From the NCBI RefSeq assembly GCF_006125015.1, contig NZ_SZZN01000001.1, positions 3,410,001 through 3,474,000 on the forward strand: a DNA stretch of 64,000 bases. The letters run 5' to 3'. This document shows, piece by piece, positions 44,258 through 53,721 of the stretch (positions are counted from its first letter, which is position 1; every line of letters begins with the position of its first letter). Below the pieces are notes generated by a model. The model saw only the letters and a list, made by a program, of their open reading frames with translations, was not told the DNA's origin and did not search any database. Source of the DNA: Roseovarius arcticus. Lineage in GTDB: Bacteria; Pseudomonadota; Alphaproteobacteria; Rhodobacterales; Rhodobacteraceae. Made by a program: the position numbers and the translations under genes.

Positions 44258-45546
44258 CGCATCCGCAACGCGTATTTCTGGTCGATGGCGCGCGCACGCC
44301 GTTCCTCAAGGCGCGTGGAACGCCCGGCCCATTCACCCCCGTGGATCTGGCGGTTCAATGCGGGCGCCCTCTACTGGCGCGCCAGCCTTTCGACCGGACA
44401 GCCTTTGATCTGGTCATCCTTGGCTGCGTCAACGTGATGGCCGACGAAGTGAACCCTGCGCGCGTCGCCGCCCTGCGGCTGGGACTGGGCGAGCGGATGG
44501 TCGCCTTTAACATGCAGATAAACTGCGGCTCTGGGATGCAGAGCATCGACACTGCTTACCGCTATATCCGGTCAGGCAGTCACAATATGATCCTAGCCGG
44601 TGGGGCGGAAGCCCTCAGCCATACGCCGTTGATCCTGCGCCAGTCGGCTGCAGAGTGGCTGGGCCGCCTTGCAGGCGCGCGCAGCCCGCTAGACAAAGTA
44701 AAGCTGATGAGCGGGATTAGGCCCGAATTTTTCAAGCCCGTCGTCGGGCTGGAACGGGGCCTGACTGACCCGATCACAGATCTGAGTATGGGCCAGACCG
44801 CCGAGATCCTTGCGCATCGCTTTGGTGTGGATCGAGAGGCGGCAGACACCTATGCGATGCAAAGCCATCACCGCCTCGCCGCCGCGCAGGCCGACGGAAC
44901 GCTTGCGGATGAGGTCATGCCCGCTTTCGGCCCGGATGGCACGGTATATGACCACGACGACGGCGTGCGTCCCGATAGCGACCTGGCTGGGTTGGCCAAG
45001 CCTAAACCTGTGTTTGAGAAACCATATGGCAAGGTGACGGCAGGCAATTCCAGCCAGATCACCGATGGTGCCAGCTGGGTCATCGTCGCGTCGCAAAAAG
45101 CCGTCGATGCGCATGGATTAGAGCCGCTTGCCGAGATCACCGATAGTGAATGGGCGGGGCTTGATCCCGCGGTCATGGGCCTTGGTCCCGTTTTGGCGTC
45201 GACGCCCATCGCCCAGCGGCACGGCTATAGCCTGGACGACATCGACCTTTGGGAGTTGAATGAGGCCTTCGCGGCTCAAGTTTTGGCCTGCGTTGCCGCT
45301 TGGGAGGATGAAGCGTTCTGCCGAGAGGTGCTGGGATATGATGCGGCATTTGGCCGAATCGACCGAGATAGGCTGAATGTCGACGGCGGTGCAATCTCAC
45401 TCGGGCACCCGGTAGGGACCAGTGGCAACAGAATCGTGCTGCATCTGGCGAACGCGATGAAGAAGCGCGGGCTCAAGCGCGGCATCGCCACCGAGTGTAT
45501 CGGTGGCGGGCTGGGCGGTGCCATGCTGTTGGAGGCTGTGCAATGA
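44254..45546 (+). CDS. Acetyl-CoA C-acyltransferase (thiolase, beta-oxidation)
   Basis: 430 residues. Thiolase features: VDGARTPFLKARG at the N-terminus, the nucleophile Cys in QINCGSGMQSIDTAYRYI near residue 91, the catalytic His in GGAISLGHPVGTSGNRI, NEAFA near 337 and the second catalytic Cys in TECIGGGLGGAM near the end. It cleaves 3-ketoacyl-CoA to acetyl-CoA plus a shortened acyl-CoA. Start overlaps the fadE stop, and the stop overlaps the start of the multifunctional beta-oxidation gene (45543-45546), so the three genes form a single tightly coupled operon. FadI-like by context; the symbol is left open. Confidence 0.93.
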   Translation: MTHPQRVFLVDGARTPFLKARGTPGPFTPVDLAVQCGRPLLARQPFDRTAFDLVILGCVNVMADEVNPARVAALRLGLGERMVAFNMQINCGSGMQSIDTAYRYIRSGSHNMILAGGAEALSHTPLILRQSAAEWLGRLAGARSPLDKVKLMSGIRPEFFKPVVGLERGLTDPITDLSMGQTAEILAHRFGVDREAADTYAMQSHHRLAAAQADGTLADEVMPAFGPDGTVYDHDDGVRPDSDLAGLAKPKPVFEKPYGKVTAGNSSQITDGASWVIVASQKAVDAHGLEPLAEITDSEWAGLDPAVMGLGPVLASTPIAQRHGYSLDDIDLWELNEAFAAQVLACVAAWEDEAFCREVLGYDAAFGRIDRDRLNVDGGAISLGHPVGTSGNRIVLHLANAMKKRGLKRGIATECIGGGLGGAMLLEAVQ

Positions 45547-47612
45547 CCGGGGTCGTAATGAAGTTTCTGGGCGCAGAATTGCGCGAAATGGGCGGCGCGG
45601 ACGCGCGTCAGGGTAACTGGCGCAGCGGGCGGGACGCGGACAACATCCTGTGGCTGGCCATGGATTGCGAGGCGGGCGGGACCAACGTGATTTCCCGCAA
45701 GGTGCTGGAGGAATTGAACACACATCTGGCCGCTGCCGAAGCGGACCTGCCCAAAGCGCTGGTCATACGCTCGGCCAAAGATGCGGGTTTCGCCGCTGGG
45801 GCCGATATCGCGGAGTTCAAGGACGTTACTGCCGATCCTGATAAACTACTGAAAGAGGGTCACGCGGTATTTGACCGCCTCGCCGCATTGAAATGCCCAA
45901 CCATCTGCGTCGTGCATGGCGCGTGTCTGGGCGGCGGATTCGAGATGGCGCTGGCGTGCGACATGCGTATTGGTGTCCGGGGTGCATCCTTTGCCTTTCC
46001 CGAAGTGCAGTTGGGCCTACACCCCGGCCTTGGCGGCACTTTCAGGTCAATCGCGTTGATCGATCCCGTTGAGGCGATGACGCTGATGCTGACGGGCAAA
46101 ACCGCACACACCAAGAAGGCCAAAGCGCTGGGGCTGTTGGATGCGATCGTAGAAGAGCGGCACGTCGCCGCCGCAGTCGAAGCAGCGGCGAACGGCAAGC
46201 TAGAGGGCCATGAGCCTGGACTGAAGGCGCGCGCACTCAGCCTGGGCACCGCACGCAGCTATGCCGCTCGGCAGATGCGCAGTAGCGCCGAGAAAAAGGC
46301 GCCCAAGGCGCATTATCCAGCGCCCTACGCCTTGATCGACCTATGGGAAGAGCACGGGGGCGATCCCGAAGCCATGCAAAAGGCCGAAATAGAGTCTTTT
46401 GCGCGGCTATTGCAGACGGACACGTCCAAAAACCTGCAACGCGCGTTTTTTCTGCGCCAGCGCCTGCGCGCTAATTCCAAGGGCGAGGACGGCATCAGCC
46501 ACGTCCACGTCATCGGCGCCGGTGCAATGGGCGCCGAGATCGCGGCGATGAGTGCGATCCGCGGCAAGCGCGTGACACTGGGCGACACATCCGGCAAGGC
46601 GCTGGGCCATGCGGTCAAGCTGGCGAGGGAAATATACGCCTCTAAACACCTCAGTAGTCTCGAAACGCGTGATGCGCTGGACCGGTTGATGCCTGATCAG
46701 ATGGGCTACGGCATAGGCGCGGCGGACCTGATTATTGAGGCCGGGCCGGAAAAGACCGAGATCAAGCAAAGTATATATGACGGCTTGACGGACCAGATGA
46801 AAAAAGGCGCGATACTTGCCAGCAATACCTCAAGCCTGTCGATCAGTGATCTGGCTGCTCACGCGCCGGATGCCGCAAGGTTTGCTGGGCTGCACTTCTT
46901 TAACCCCGTGTCGCGGATTGATCTGGTTGAGGTAATAGCCGGACCGGATACGTCCGAGGACACCACCAACCGCTTGGCGGCGTTCTGCGGCGCGATCAAG
47001 AAACTGCCCGTACATGTGGGCGATGCTCCCGGATTTCTCGTTAATCGCGCGCTGGTGCCTTACATGATGGAGGCAATGACGCTGATGGACGAGGGCGTGC
47101 CAAAGGAGGTGATCGACACCGCCGCACTACGCTTTGGCATGCCTATGGGGCCTGTTACGCTGGCGGATCAGGTGGGTTTGGATATCGGCCTACATGTCGC
47201 CGAGAGCCTCGCCGCAGAGCTCGAGACGCCGATGGCCCCAATATCGCAGACCTTGCGCGACAAGGTGGCGGCAGGCGAAATAGGCAAAAAATCAGGTACG
47301 GGATTCTACGACTGGTCTGAGGGCGCACCCCATCCCGATAACGATGCGGACGCGCCGGACGACCTGACCGATAGGCTGATACTGCCCATGCTGAATGCCT
47401 GCGTCGAGGTCCTGCGCCAAGGCGCGGCAAAGGCCGAGGACGATATCGACGCGGCGATGATATTTGCCACTGGCTGGGCGCCATTTAGGGGTGGGCCGAT
47501 GCACTACGCCCGTGCGCGCGGCGTTGATGAGATCATCCTGCGCCTGAAAGAGCTTGAATCGGCGCATGGCCCACGCTTTGCACCTGACGCTGGATGGCAC
47601 ACACTGGGCTGA
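45543..47612 (+). CDS. fadJ: Multifunctional enoyl-CoA hydratase / 3-hydroxyacyl-CoA dehydrogenase (FadJ-type)
   Basis: 689 residues. The N-terminal crotonase domain (about 15-200) has GFAAGADIAEFKD and CVVHGACLGGGFEMALACD with LQ-like oxyanion positions. The 3-hydroxyacyl-CoA dehydrogenase begins near residue 320 with HVHVIGAGAMGAEIAAMSA (NAD site), followed by SNTSSLSISDLA, LHFFNPVSRIDLVEVI and PGFLVNRALVPYM. It hydrates enoyl-CoA and oxidises the product, steps 2 and 3 of beta-oxidation. Start ATG 45543 overlaps the thiolase stop. The symbol is by family resemblance; fadB is the alternative. Confidence 0.9.
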   Translation: MTGVVMKFLGAELREMGGADARQGNWRSGRDADNILWLAMDCEAGGTNVISRKVLEELNTHLAAAEADLPKALVIRSAKDAGFAAGADIAEFKDVTADPDKLLKEGHAVFDRLAALKCPTICVVHGACLGGGFEMALACDMRIGVRGASFAFPEVQLGLHPGLGGTFRSIALIDPVEAMTLMLTGKTAHTKKAKALGLLDAIVEERHVAAAVEAAANGKLEGHEPGLKARALSLGTARSYAARQMRSSAEKKAPKAHYPAPYALIDLWEEHGGDPEAMQKAEIESFARLLQTDTSKNLQRAFFLRQRLRANSKGEDGISHVHVIGAGAMGAEIAAMSAIRGKRVTLGDTSGKALGHAVKLAREIYASKHLSSLETRDALDRLMPDQMGYGIGAADLIIEAGPEKTEIKQSIYDGLTDQMKKGAILASNTSSLSISDLAAHAPDAARFAGLHFFNPVSRIDLVEVIAGPDTSEDTTNRLAAFCGAIKKLPVHVGDAPGFLVNRALVPYMMEAMTLMDEGVPKEVIDTAALRFGMPMGPVTLADQVGLDIGLHVAESLAAELETPMAPISQTLRDKVAAGEIGKKSGTGFYDWSEGAPHPDNDADAPDDLTDRLILPMLNACVEVLRQGAAKAEDDIDAAMIFATGWAPFRGGPMHYARARGVDEIILRLKELESAHGPRFAPDAGWHTLG

Positions 47613-47722
47613 ATCGGTAAGTTGCCAACAGAGCCTACGGACCCGGCGAAGAGGTCGTCCGAAGAGAAGCCATCGCGCGTTTAGCCGTTTTCAGCAGCAG
47701 AGATACGCAGTAGGTCAATGTG

Positions 47723-48784
47723 ATGAAGCTGACCCTGACCGACATCTCAGAATTGTCCCATTTGGCGGCAGATACAGTGATTGACGCACGCTCGCCAGCC
47801 GAGTTCGCTGAGGATCACCTGCCCGGAGCAATCAATCTGCCCAGCCTCAGTGACGATGAGCGTGCGCAAGTTGGCACGATCTACGTGCAGGATGACCGAT
47901 TTAAGGCCCGGCGCATCGGGGCATCTCTGGTCGCGCGCAATGTGGCCGCGCACCTGGAAGGGCCATTGGCAAATTATGACGGTAGCTGGCAGCCGCTAGT
48001 CTATTGCTGGCGCGGTGGCCAGCGATCGGGCGCGTTCGCGTCGATCCTAGAGCAGATTGGTTGGCGAACACATCTGCTGGATGGCGGATACCGCGCCTAT
48101 CGGCGGCTGGTCGTGACGATGCTGTACGAACAGCCTTTGGCGCTGCGCCCTGTGCTGCTGGATGGCAATACCGGCACCGCAAAGACCCGTCTGCTGGAGT
48201 TGCTCGCGGGTGCGGGCGCTCAGGTGATTGACCTTGAAGGTCTGGCCAACCATCGCGGCTCGGCCTTGGGCGCGCGGGAAGGGGGGCAGCCACCCCAGAA
48301 ACTGTTCGAGGGACGGCTAGCACAGTGCATCGCCGCGCTTGACCCGCTGCGACCTGTCGTGATTGAGGCCGAATCGCACAAGGTAGGTACGCGTATCGTC
48401 CCGCCCAGCCTGTGGATGGCGATGAAGGACGCGCCTGTGGTCCGTGTGACGGCCCCGCTGCCAGCGCGGGCGCAGTATTTGGCCAAAGCATATGCCGACA
48501 TGACAGATCAGCCCGATGTGTTGATACAGAGCCTTGATTTACTGCGGCCGTTGCGGGGGCATGAGGCGGTCGATCATTGGCAAGCGATGGTAGAGGCTGG
48601 CGAATTTCCGGAACTCGCGGCAAGCCTGATGCAACACCACTACGATCCCGGCTATGAGCGCGCCCGCGAACGGCACGATAGGGCCGCGGCCGAGACAGTC
48701 CATCTGCCTGCGCTGGATGATGCCGCTCTTGATAAGGCGTTGCCTGCGCTGATGGAAGCCATTGAGCGCGTTACTAGACCCTAA
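47723..48784 (+). CDS. mnmH: tRNA 2-selenouridine(34) synthase
   Basis: 353 residues. The N-terminal rhodanese domain carries the catalytic Cys95 in LVYCWRGGQRSGAF, and the C-terminal part has the P-loop GNTGTAKT at 148-155 with ESHKVGTRIVPPSLW near 215. MnmH (SelU) replaces sulfur by selenium in 2-thiouridine at tRNA wobble position 34 (Lys, Glu, Gln), using selenophosphate. Start: a GTG at 47720 is immediately followed by ATG at 47723, and TAGG upstream fits either; I take the ATG. The end overlaps the convergent selD by four bases, so the selenium donor and consumer genes are neighbours. Confidence 0.92.
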   Translation: MKLTLTDISELSHLAADTVIDARSPAEFAEDHLPGAINLPSLSDDERAQVGTIYVQDDRFKARRIGASLVARNVAAHLEGPLANYDGSWQPLVYCWRGGQRSGAFASILEQIGWRTHLLDGGYRAYRRLVVTMLYEQPLALRPVLLDGNTGTAKTRLLELLAGAGAQVIDLEGLANHRGSALGAREGGQPPQKLFEGRLAQCIAALDPLRPVVIEAESHKVGTRIVPPSLWMAMKDAPVVRVTAPLPARAQYLAKAYADMTDQPDVLIQSLDLLRPLRGHEAVDHWQAMVEAGEFPELAASLMQHHYDPGYERARERHDRAAAETVHLPALDDAALDKALPALMEAIERVTRP

Positions 48785-50976
48785 TGCAGGGTGATTTGCG
48801 GTGGGGTATCCTCGATCATGCCGATTCTGACGGCGGGGATACCGCCAGACGCTAGCTGGGACAGCGCCAATTTAGCGTCTTCTGGCGCCAGAGCGGCGAG
48901 AAAGCCGCCTGCGGTTTGAGGATCGAAAAGGATCTCACTTCGCGGACTATCGTCGAAGCCGATCAATTCGGGCACTGAATAGGCTTTATTCGCACCATGA
49001 AGCGAGGATCGCCTACCCTCGTTGAGCAGTGGAAGCGCACCGGCCAGCAGCGGCAGCGTTGCCATGTCGAGCACCGCGCCGAAACCGCTGGCGCGGCACA
49101 TGCCCAGAAGGTGACCGGCGAGGCCGAAGCCTGTAACATCAGTCATAGCGTGGGCAGCTATTAGGCTCTGCGCGGCGCTTTGGGGGCTGGCGGCCATTTG
49201 ATCCAGTGCATTGCGTACGATCTCTCCATCCGCCTGCCCGGCCATATCAGCGGCGAGGATGACGCCGGTGCCCAGCGCGCCTGTGAGGATCAGGTGATCG
49301 CCAGGCCGCGCGCCATTTAGGCCGATGGGCGTGCGGCCCTCGGGCATCAGACCGGTGACGGTGTAACCAATGGTCAATTCGGCGCCTTGGGTGGTGTGAC
49401 CGCCGATAATCTCGGCGCCGGCGTCCTCCATCACCTCCTGCGCGGCGGCCATAATCTCGGCCAGAGTTCGCGCCTGAAGCGGACCGCTCATCCTAGGCAG
49501 GACGAGATTGACCAGCGCCGCCTGCGGCGCGGCGCCCATCGCCCAGACATCGCCCAGCGCGTGCAGGGCCGTGATGCGCGACATCAGAAACGGGTCGGCG
49601 GTGAAGGCGCGCAGGTGGTCGGTGCTGACGACCTGTATCCGGTCCCCAAAGAGCAGCGCGCCGGCATCATCGCCGGGGCGTATCAGCACATCGGATCGCT
49701 GATTTGTACGCGCACCGCTGAGAGCGGTTTGCAACGCGGCAGGCCCAACCTTGGCGCCGCAGCCGCCGCATATCATGGGATGTTCGACAAGCTCCGCGGT
49801 CATGCCCAACGCCGACTCTTGCGGCAGTGGCGGGACGGACATCACGGGCAGGTCGCGGAATTTCTGCATGAAACGCTGATCAATCCGATCCTTCCAAAAC
49901 CAAAGGCCAGGAAGGGTGATGCCAAGCGCCCCACGATCAGCAACGGCCTCCTTGCCGCCTAGTGAAACCAGCTTGAGATAGCGTTTTTGCGGCTGATACT
50001 GGCGCATTTGGGTCTGTTCGCTAAGTGCGGCGCGCAAGTTATCATGCAGGATCGGCGCCGCGCGCACTGCATAAACGCCGGCCTTTGGGCGCGGGGCATA
50101 GTTGAGATGTGCGCAATCGCCGGCCGCAAAAATCGCCGGGTCGGTGACGCTGCGCAAATCGGGGCCGACGGTGATAAATCCATCGGTGAGGTCCAGCCCG
50201 GTGCCCTTTAGCCACGGCCACGGCCGCGCGCCTGCCGCCGCGACGGTCAGGGATGAACTGAGTGAGGTGCCATCTGCCAATTCGACACTATTACTGGTAA
50301 TTTGGATGATTTTTGCGTCTTCGATGACGTCGATGCCCGCGTTCTGCATTCGCCTGCGCAGGATACGGGCGGTTGCGGTGGCGACACCGCTGAGCGCGCG
50401 CCCAGTGTCGACGACGCATATGCGCGGCGTGGCAGATATGTGCGACAGGCGGTGCCGCATCGCCAGCGCCAGCTCGACACCAGCGACGCCGCCGCCGAGA
50501 ATGGTGCAATCGGGGGCAGCAGTGCCCGCACTCACCTCCTCGACGAAAGCCTGCCAGCGATCTGCAAAGGGCCCCAGCGGCTTAGCGGCGATGCCGTGCG
50601 AGTCAAATCCTTGGATTTCAGCCGGGGCGGAGGTGATGCCAACATCTATGGAAAGAACGTCATAAGCGATATCGGGCCTGCCCTCTACTGACACGCGGCG
50701 CGAGGCGCGGTCTATGGACGTGGCGGCGCCGACGATCAGGCGCGCCCCGGCGAAATGGGCCAGCCGAACCAGATCAATATCGAGCGCGGCGCGCGGATAG
50801 TGCCCGGCGATATGACCGGGCAGCATGCCAGTATAGGGCGCCTTTGGATTTGGATCGATCAGAGTCAGGCGCGCGCCGGGCAGAGGGTTCATTCCCCATT
50901 TGCGCAGTACAAGCGCGTGGGCGTGGCCGCCGCCGATCAGCACGAGGTCGCGGGTAAGAGGAAAAACGCTTTTCAT
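48781..50976 (-). CDS. selD: Selenophosphate synthase fused to NAD(P)/FAD-dependent oxidoreductase (NDH-SelD)
   Basis: 731 residues, a two-domain protein. Residues 1-380 are an NDH-2-like pyridine nucleotide-disulfide oxidoreductase (LVLIGGGHAHALVLRKWG, ILGGGVAGVELALAM, IFAAGDCAHL). Residues about 395-731 are SelD, with catalytic Cys406 and Lys409 in MICGGCGAKVG, VVSTDHLRAF, LGDVWAMGAAP and TDVTGFGLAGHLLGM. The active site has Cys, not selenocysteine. It makes selenophosphate for tRNA selenouridine and possibly selenoproteins; the flavin domain may supply reduced selenium. The ATG at 50976 follows AAGGGCACCC and begins MKSVFPLTRDLVLIGGG; the frame upstream to 51078 is not supported. Confidence 0.93.
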   Translation of the reverse strand: MKSVFPLTRDLVLIGGGHAHALVLRKWGMNPLPGARLTLIDPNPKAPYTGMLPGHIAGHYPRAALDIDLVRLAHFAGARLIVGAATSIDRASRRVSVEGRPDIAYDVLSIDVGITSAPAEIQGFDSHGIAAKPLGPFADRWQAFVEEVSAGTAAPDCTILGGGVAGVELALAMRHRLSHISATPRICVVDTGRALSGVATATARILRRRMQNAGIDVIEDAKIIQITSNSVELADGTSLSSSLTVAAAGARPWPWLKGTGLDLTDGFITVGPDLRSVTDPAIFAAGDCAHLNYAPRPKAGVYAVRAAPILHDNLRAALSEQTQMRQYQPQKRYLKLVSLGGKEAVADRGALGITLPGLWFWKDRIDQRFMQKFRDLPVMSVPPLPQESALGMTAELVEHPMICGGCGAKVGPAALQTALSGARTNQRSDVLIRPGDDAGALLFGDRIQVVSTDHLRAFTADPFLMSRITALHALGDVWAMGAAPQAALVNLVLPRMSGPLQARTLAEIMAAAQEVMEDAGAEIIGGHTTQGAELTIGYTVTGLMPEGRTPIGLNGARPGDHLILTGALGTGVILAADMAGQADGEIVRNALDQMAASPQSAAQSLIAAHAMTDVTGFGLAGHLLGMCRASGFGAVLDMATLPLLAGALPLLNEGRRSSLHGANKAYSVPELIGFDDSPRSEILFDPQTAGGFLAALAPEDAKLALSQLASGGIPAVRIGMIEDTPPQITLH

Positions 50977-51258
50977 GGGTGCCCTTGGATATGCTGGCAG
51001 CTCGCTGGTTCTGCACAGAACAGACATAAAGGAGTGTTGCCTTGGCCGACAAGGTCTAGAGCATCTGCGCGCCGGCATCGCGTTGCTGCGATACGAGGTT
51101 TACCAAGCAGCTAGAATGGCAACGCTGCGCCGCGATGAAAGTAGTGGCATCGATCAGTACATGACTGATTCGCGATGGAAAACCGGTGCGCATTATGGAA
51201 CGGTCGCGCCGATTGCGTCCTATCCCCTATAAGGCGCCACCATAGCTCGGAGATACGA

Positions 51259-52173
51259 TTGGAACAGCGCCTGACCATCTTTACCCTCGCGATGGTCGCG
51301 CTGGTCGGCTTGCTGTGGGGGCTGAACTGGCCCGCCGTGAAGTTCATGCTGCGCGAAGTGCCGCCATTCACCCTGCGCGCGGCGGGATTTACCGGTGGCG
51401 CGCTGGTATTGCTGTCTCTGGTCAAGGGACTGGGTCATCGCCTGCGCCCTGCGCCGGGGGAAGCTATGCATATCTTAGCGGCGGGCCTATTTGTGATATT
51501 TGGGTTCAATATAGCGACCGCGCTAGGCCAGCAGCTGACCGAGGCGTCCCGCGCGGCGATCATTGCCTATACGATGCCTGCAATCACGGCGGTTTTGGCG
51601 TCGATATTCTTGAAAGAGCGGCTGACTTGGCGGCGCATTATGGCCGTCGCAATAGGCATGATGGGCCTCGCGGTACTGGCATCGACTGATTTTGCGGCAC
51701 TGATCGCCGCGCCTGCAGGGCCGCTGCTGATGTTGGCGGCAGCATTGTCGTGGTCGATCGGTAACGTGTTGGTGCAGGGGCGGATATGGTCGCTGTCGCC
51801 GCTGGCGCTGACCTTTTGGTTTTTTGTGGTGTCGATGGTGATGGCTTGGCCTCTGGCGCTATGGTTAGAGCCGTATGGCACAGCCGCGTGGCCGGGGCGG
51901 GCGACATGGCTGGTCTTCGCCTTTCACGTCGCAGGCCCGATGGCGACCTGCTATTTTCTCTGGGCCGTATTGCTGCGGCGCCTGCCCGCGACGGTCGCGG
52001 CCATTTCGATCCTGACGGCACCGACCGTCGGCGTATTGTCGGCTATTTTATTACTCAGCGAGCCTGTGAGTTGGCAAAAGATAGTCGCTCTGGTCTTGAT
52101 CGTGCTGTCGATCGGTATCACGCTAACGGCGCGGGCCACGGATGTCGCGCCGCCCGTCCCAAAAGGAGCTTGA
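51259..52173 (+). CDS. DMT family transporter (two EamA domains)
   Basis: 304 residues with about ten hydrophobic helices forming two EamA repeats, typical of drug/metabolite exporters in the inner membrane. The repeats show LLWGLNWPAVKFMLREVPP at the start, SRAAIIAYTMPAITAVLASI and the matching ATVAAISILTAPTVGVLSAI in the second half. The substrate is unknown. The only good ribosome site is CGGAGA at 51248-51253, six bases before a TTG at 51259, so I assign a TTG start; an ATG at 51175 would add a polar non-homologous segment. It ends three bases before the M81 peptidase gene, forming a probable operon. Confidence 0.85.
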   Translation: MEQRLTIFTLAMVALVGLLWGLNWPAVKFMLREVPPFTLRAAGFTGGALVLLSLVKGLGHRLRPAPGEAMHILAAGLFVIFGFNIATALGQQLTEASRAAIIAYTMPAITAVLASIFLKERLTWRRIMAVAIGMMGLAVLASTDFAALIAAPAGPLLMLAAALSWSIGNVLVQGRIWSLSPLALTFWFFVVSMVMAWPLALWLEPYGTAAWPGRATWLVFAFHVAGPMATCYFLWAVLLRRLPATVAAISILTAPTVGVLSAILLLSEPVSWQKIVALVLIVLSIGITLTARATDVAPPVPKGA

Positions 52174-52176
52174 GCC

Positions 52177-53697
52177 ATGCGTATCGTCGCCGCCCGTTTC
52201 AATCATGAGACGAATACTTTTTCGCCCGTGCCGACACTGCTGGAGGATTTCGACCCGCTGCATGGTGCGGATGCGCTGGCGTTGGGGACAGGTTCAGCCA
52301 CTGCATTGGGGGCGTTCATTGCATATGCCCAATCGATCGGCGCGGATCTGGTGACGCCGCTATCTGCGACCGCCAATCCAAGCGGCCCGGCCGAGCGTGA
52401 TGTCTTTGAGGCGCTAACCGCGCCGATATTGGAGGCGGTGCGCGGTGGATGTGACGCGATTTTGCTGGACCTGCACGGAGCCATGGTGGCAGGCGGCGTT
52501 GACGACTGCGAAGGCGAGTTGTTGGCGCGGGTGCGCGCCGCTGCACCCGGCGTGCCGATCGGCGTTGCGCTGGATCTGCACGGCAACGTCACGGCGCGGA
52601 TGGTCGATAACTGCGACTGCATCGCCGGATTCAAAACATACCCGCATATCGACATGTTCGAGACCGGCCAGCACGTGACGCGGATGATGGATGCTATCCT
52701 AAAGGGCGACGCACGGCCTGTAATGGCGCTAACTCACCCCCCGATTTTGGCGCAAACGTTGAAGATGAACACAGAGGTGCCGGGGATCATGATCGACCTG
52801 GTCAATGCTGCCCGCGCGGCTGAGGAACGGGACGGCGTCCACGCAGTATCGATCTTTGGCGGGTTTCCGTTATCCGACATCGCAGATGCGGGTGTGTCAG
52901 TCGTGGCAGTGGCGGACAATGCGATCTTGGCACGCGAAGTGGCGCGGAATCTGGCCCGTGCAGCATGGGACGGGCGCGAGGGGTTCGTCTACGACGAGGT
53001 GCCGCTTGCGCAATCTTTGGCCCAGGCGGTGCGGGCGGCGGGCGGACCGGGCGAAGGACCTGTTCTGCTGCTGGATCATGGCGACAACTGCATGTCAGGC
53101 GGCACGTGTGACACCGTGGATTTATTGCAGGCTGCGTTGGAGGCAGGAATGGCTGGCATTATCGCTGGGCCAATTTGCGATCCCGAGGTCGTCGATCAGA
53201 TGTCCACTGCCGGGACCGGTGCGGCGATCACTGTCGCGCTTGGCGCAAAAGTATCGCTGGATGGGTTTCCCCCGCGCGCGCCATTGACCTTAACCGGCAT
53301 TGTAGGCTCGGTTGGCCAAGGGCGGTATATCGTCAGCGGGCCAATTTATACCGGGCAGACCTGCGATATGGGCCGCGCCGTGGTGCTGGAGGTAGATGGC
53401 GCGACGATCCTGATCACCGAAAAGCCACATGAGCCATGGGATTTGGGAGTGTTTGCTTGCGCTGGGATTGATCCCATTGAGGCAAAATATTTGATCCTAA
53501 AGTCGCGGATGTATTGTCGCCCAGTTTTTGCCCCCTTGTCGCGGGCCATAGTGGAATGTGCGAGTGCGGGGATAACGAGCTCGAATTTGGATTTGTTCCG
53601 TTTCGAGAAACTGAAACGGCCTATTTTCCCCATCGAGCGAGATACAAACTGGGCGCCAGATGATCACGCAAACACGCATGATCAGACAGCGCTCTGA
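52177..53697 (+). CDS. M81 family metallopeptidase (MlrC-like)
   Basis: 506 residues of the MlrC/M81 family, named after a protein of the microcystin degradation cluster; most members act on unknown substrates. Family marks are RFNHETNTFSP at the N-terminus, LDLHGAMVAGG, VALDLHGNVTARM and TYPHIDMFETG (candidate metal ligands His and Asp), then HGDNCMSGGTCDT in the C-terminal half. Cytosolic; no signal peptide. The start ATG 52177 has AAAAGGAG. It is 25 bases upstream of acuI and probably in the same transcript with the DMT transporter. Confidence 0.88.
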   Translation: MRIVAARFNHETNTFSPVPTLLEDFDPLHGADALALGTGSATALGAFIAYAQSIGADLVTPLSATANPSGPAERDVFEALTAPILEAVRGGCDAILLDLHGAMVAGGVDDCEGELLARVRAAAPGVPIGVALDLHGNVTARMVDNCDCIAGFKTYPHIDMFETGQHVTRMMDAILKGDARPVMALTHPPILAQTLKMNTEVPGIMIDLVNAARAAEERDGVHAVSIFGGFPLSDIADAGVSVVAVADNAILAREVARNLARAAWDGREGFVYDEVPLAQSLAQAVRAAGGPGEGPVLLLDHGDNCMSGGTCDTVDLLQAALEAGMAGIIAGPICDPEVVDQMSTAGTGAAITVALGAKVSLDGFPPRAPLTLTGIVGSVGQGRYIVSGPIYTGQTCDMGRAVVLEVDGATILITEKPHEPWDLGVFACAGIDPIEAKYLILKSRMYCRPVFAPLSRAIVECASAGITSSNLDLFRFEKLKRPIFPIERDTNWAPDDHANTHDQTAL

Positions 53698-53721
53698 CAC
53701 CCATCTAAAAGGAGACGCAAC

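Noticed and set aside
48781..50976. Selenocysteine in the SelD active site
   Set aside because: The active-site codon is a Cys codon (TGC) in the MICGGCGAKVG motif; there is no in-frame TGA.
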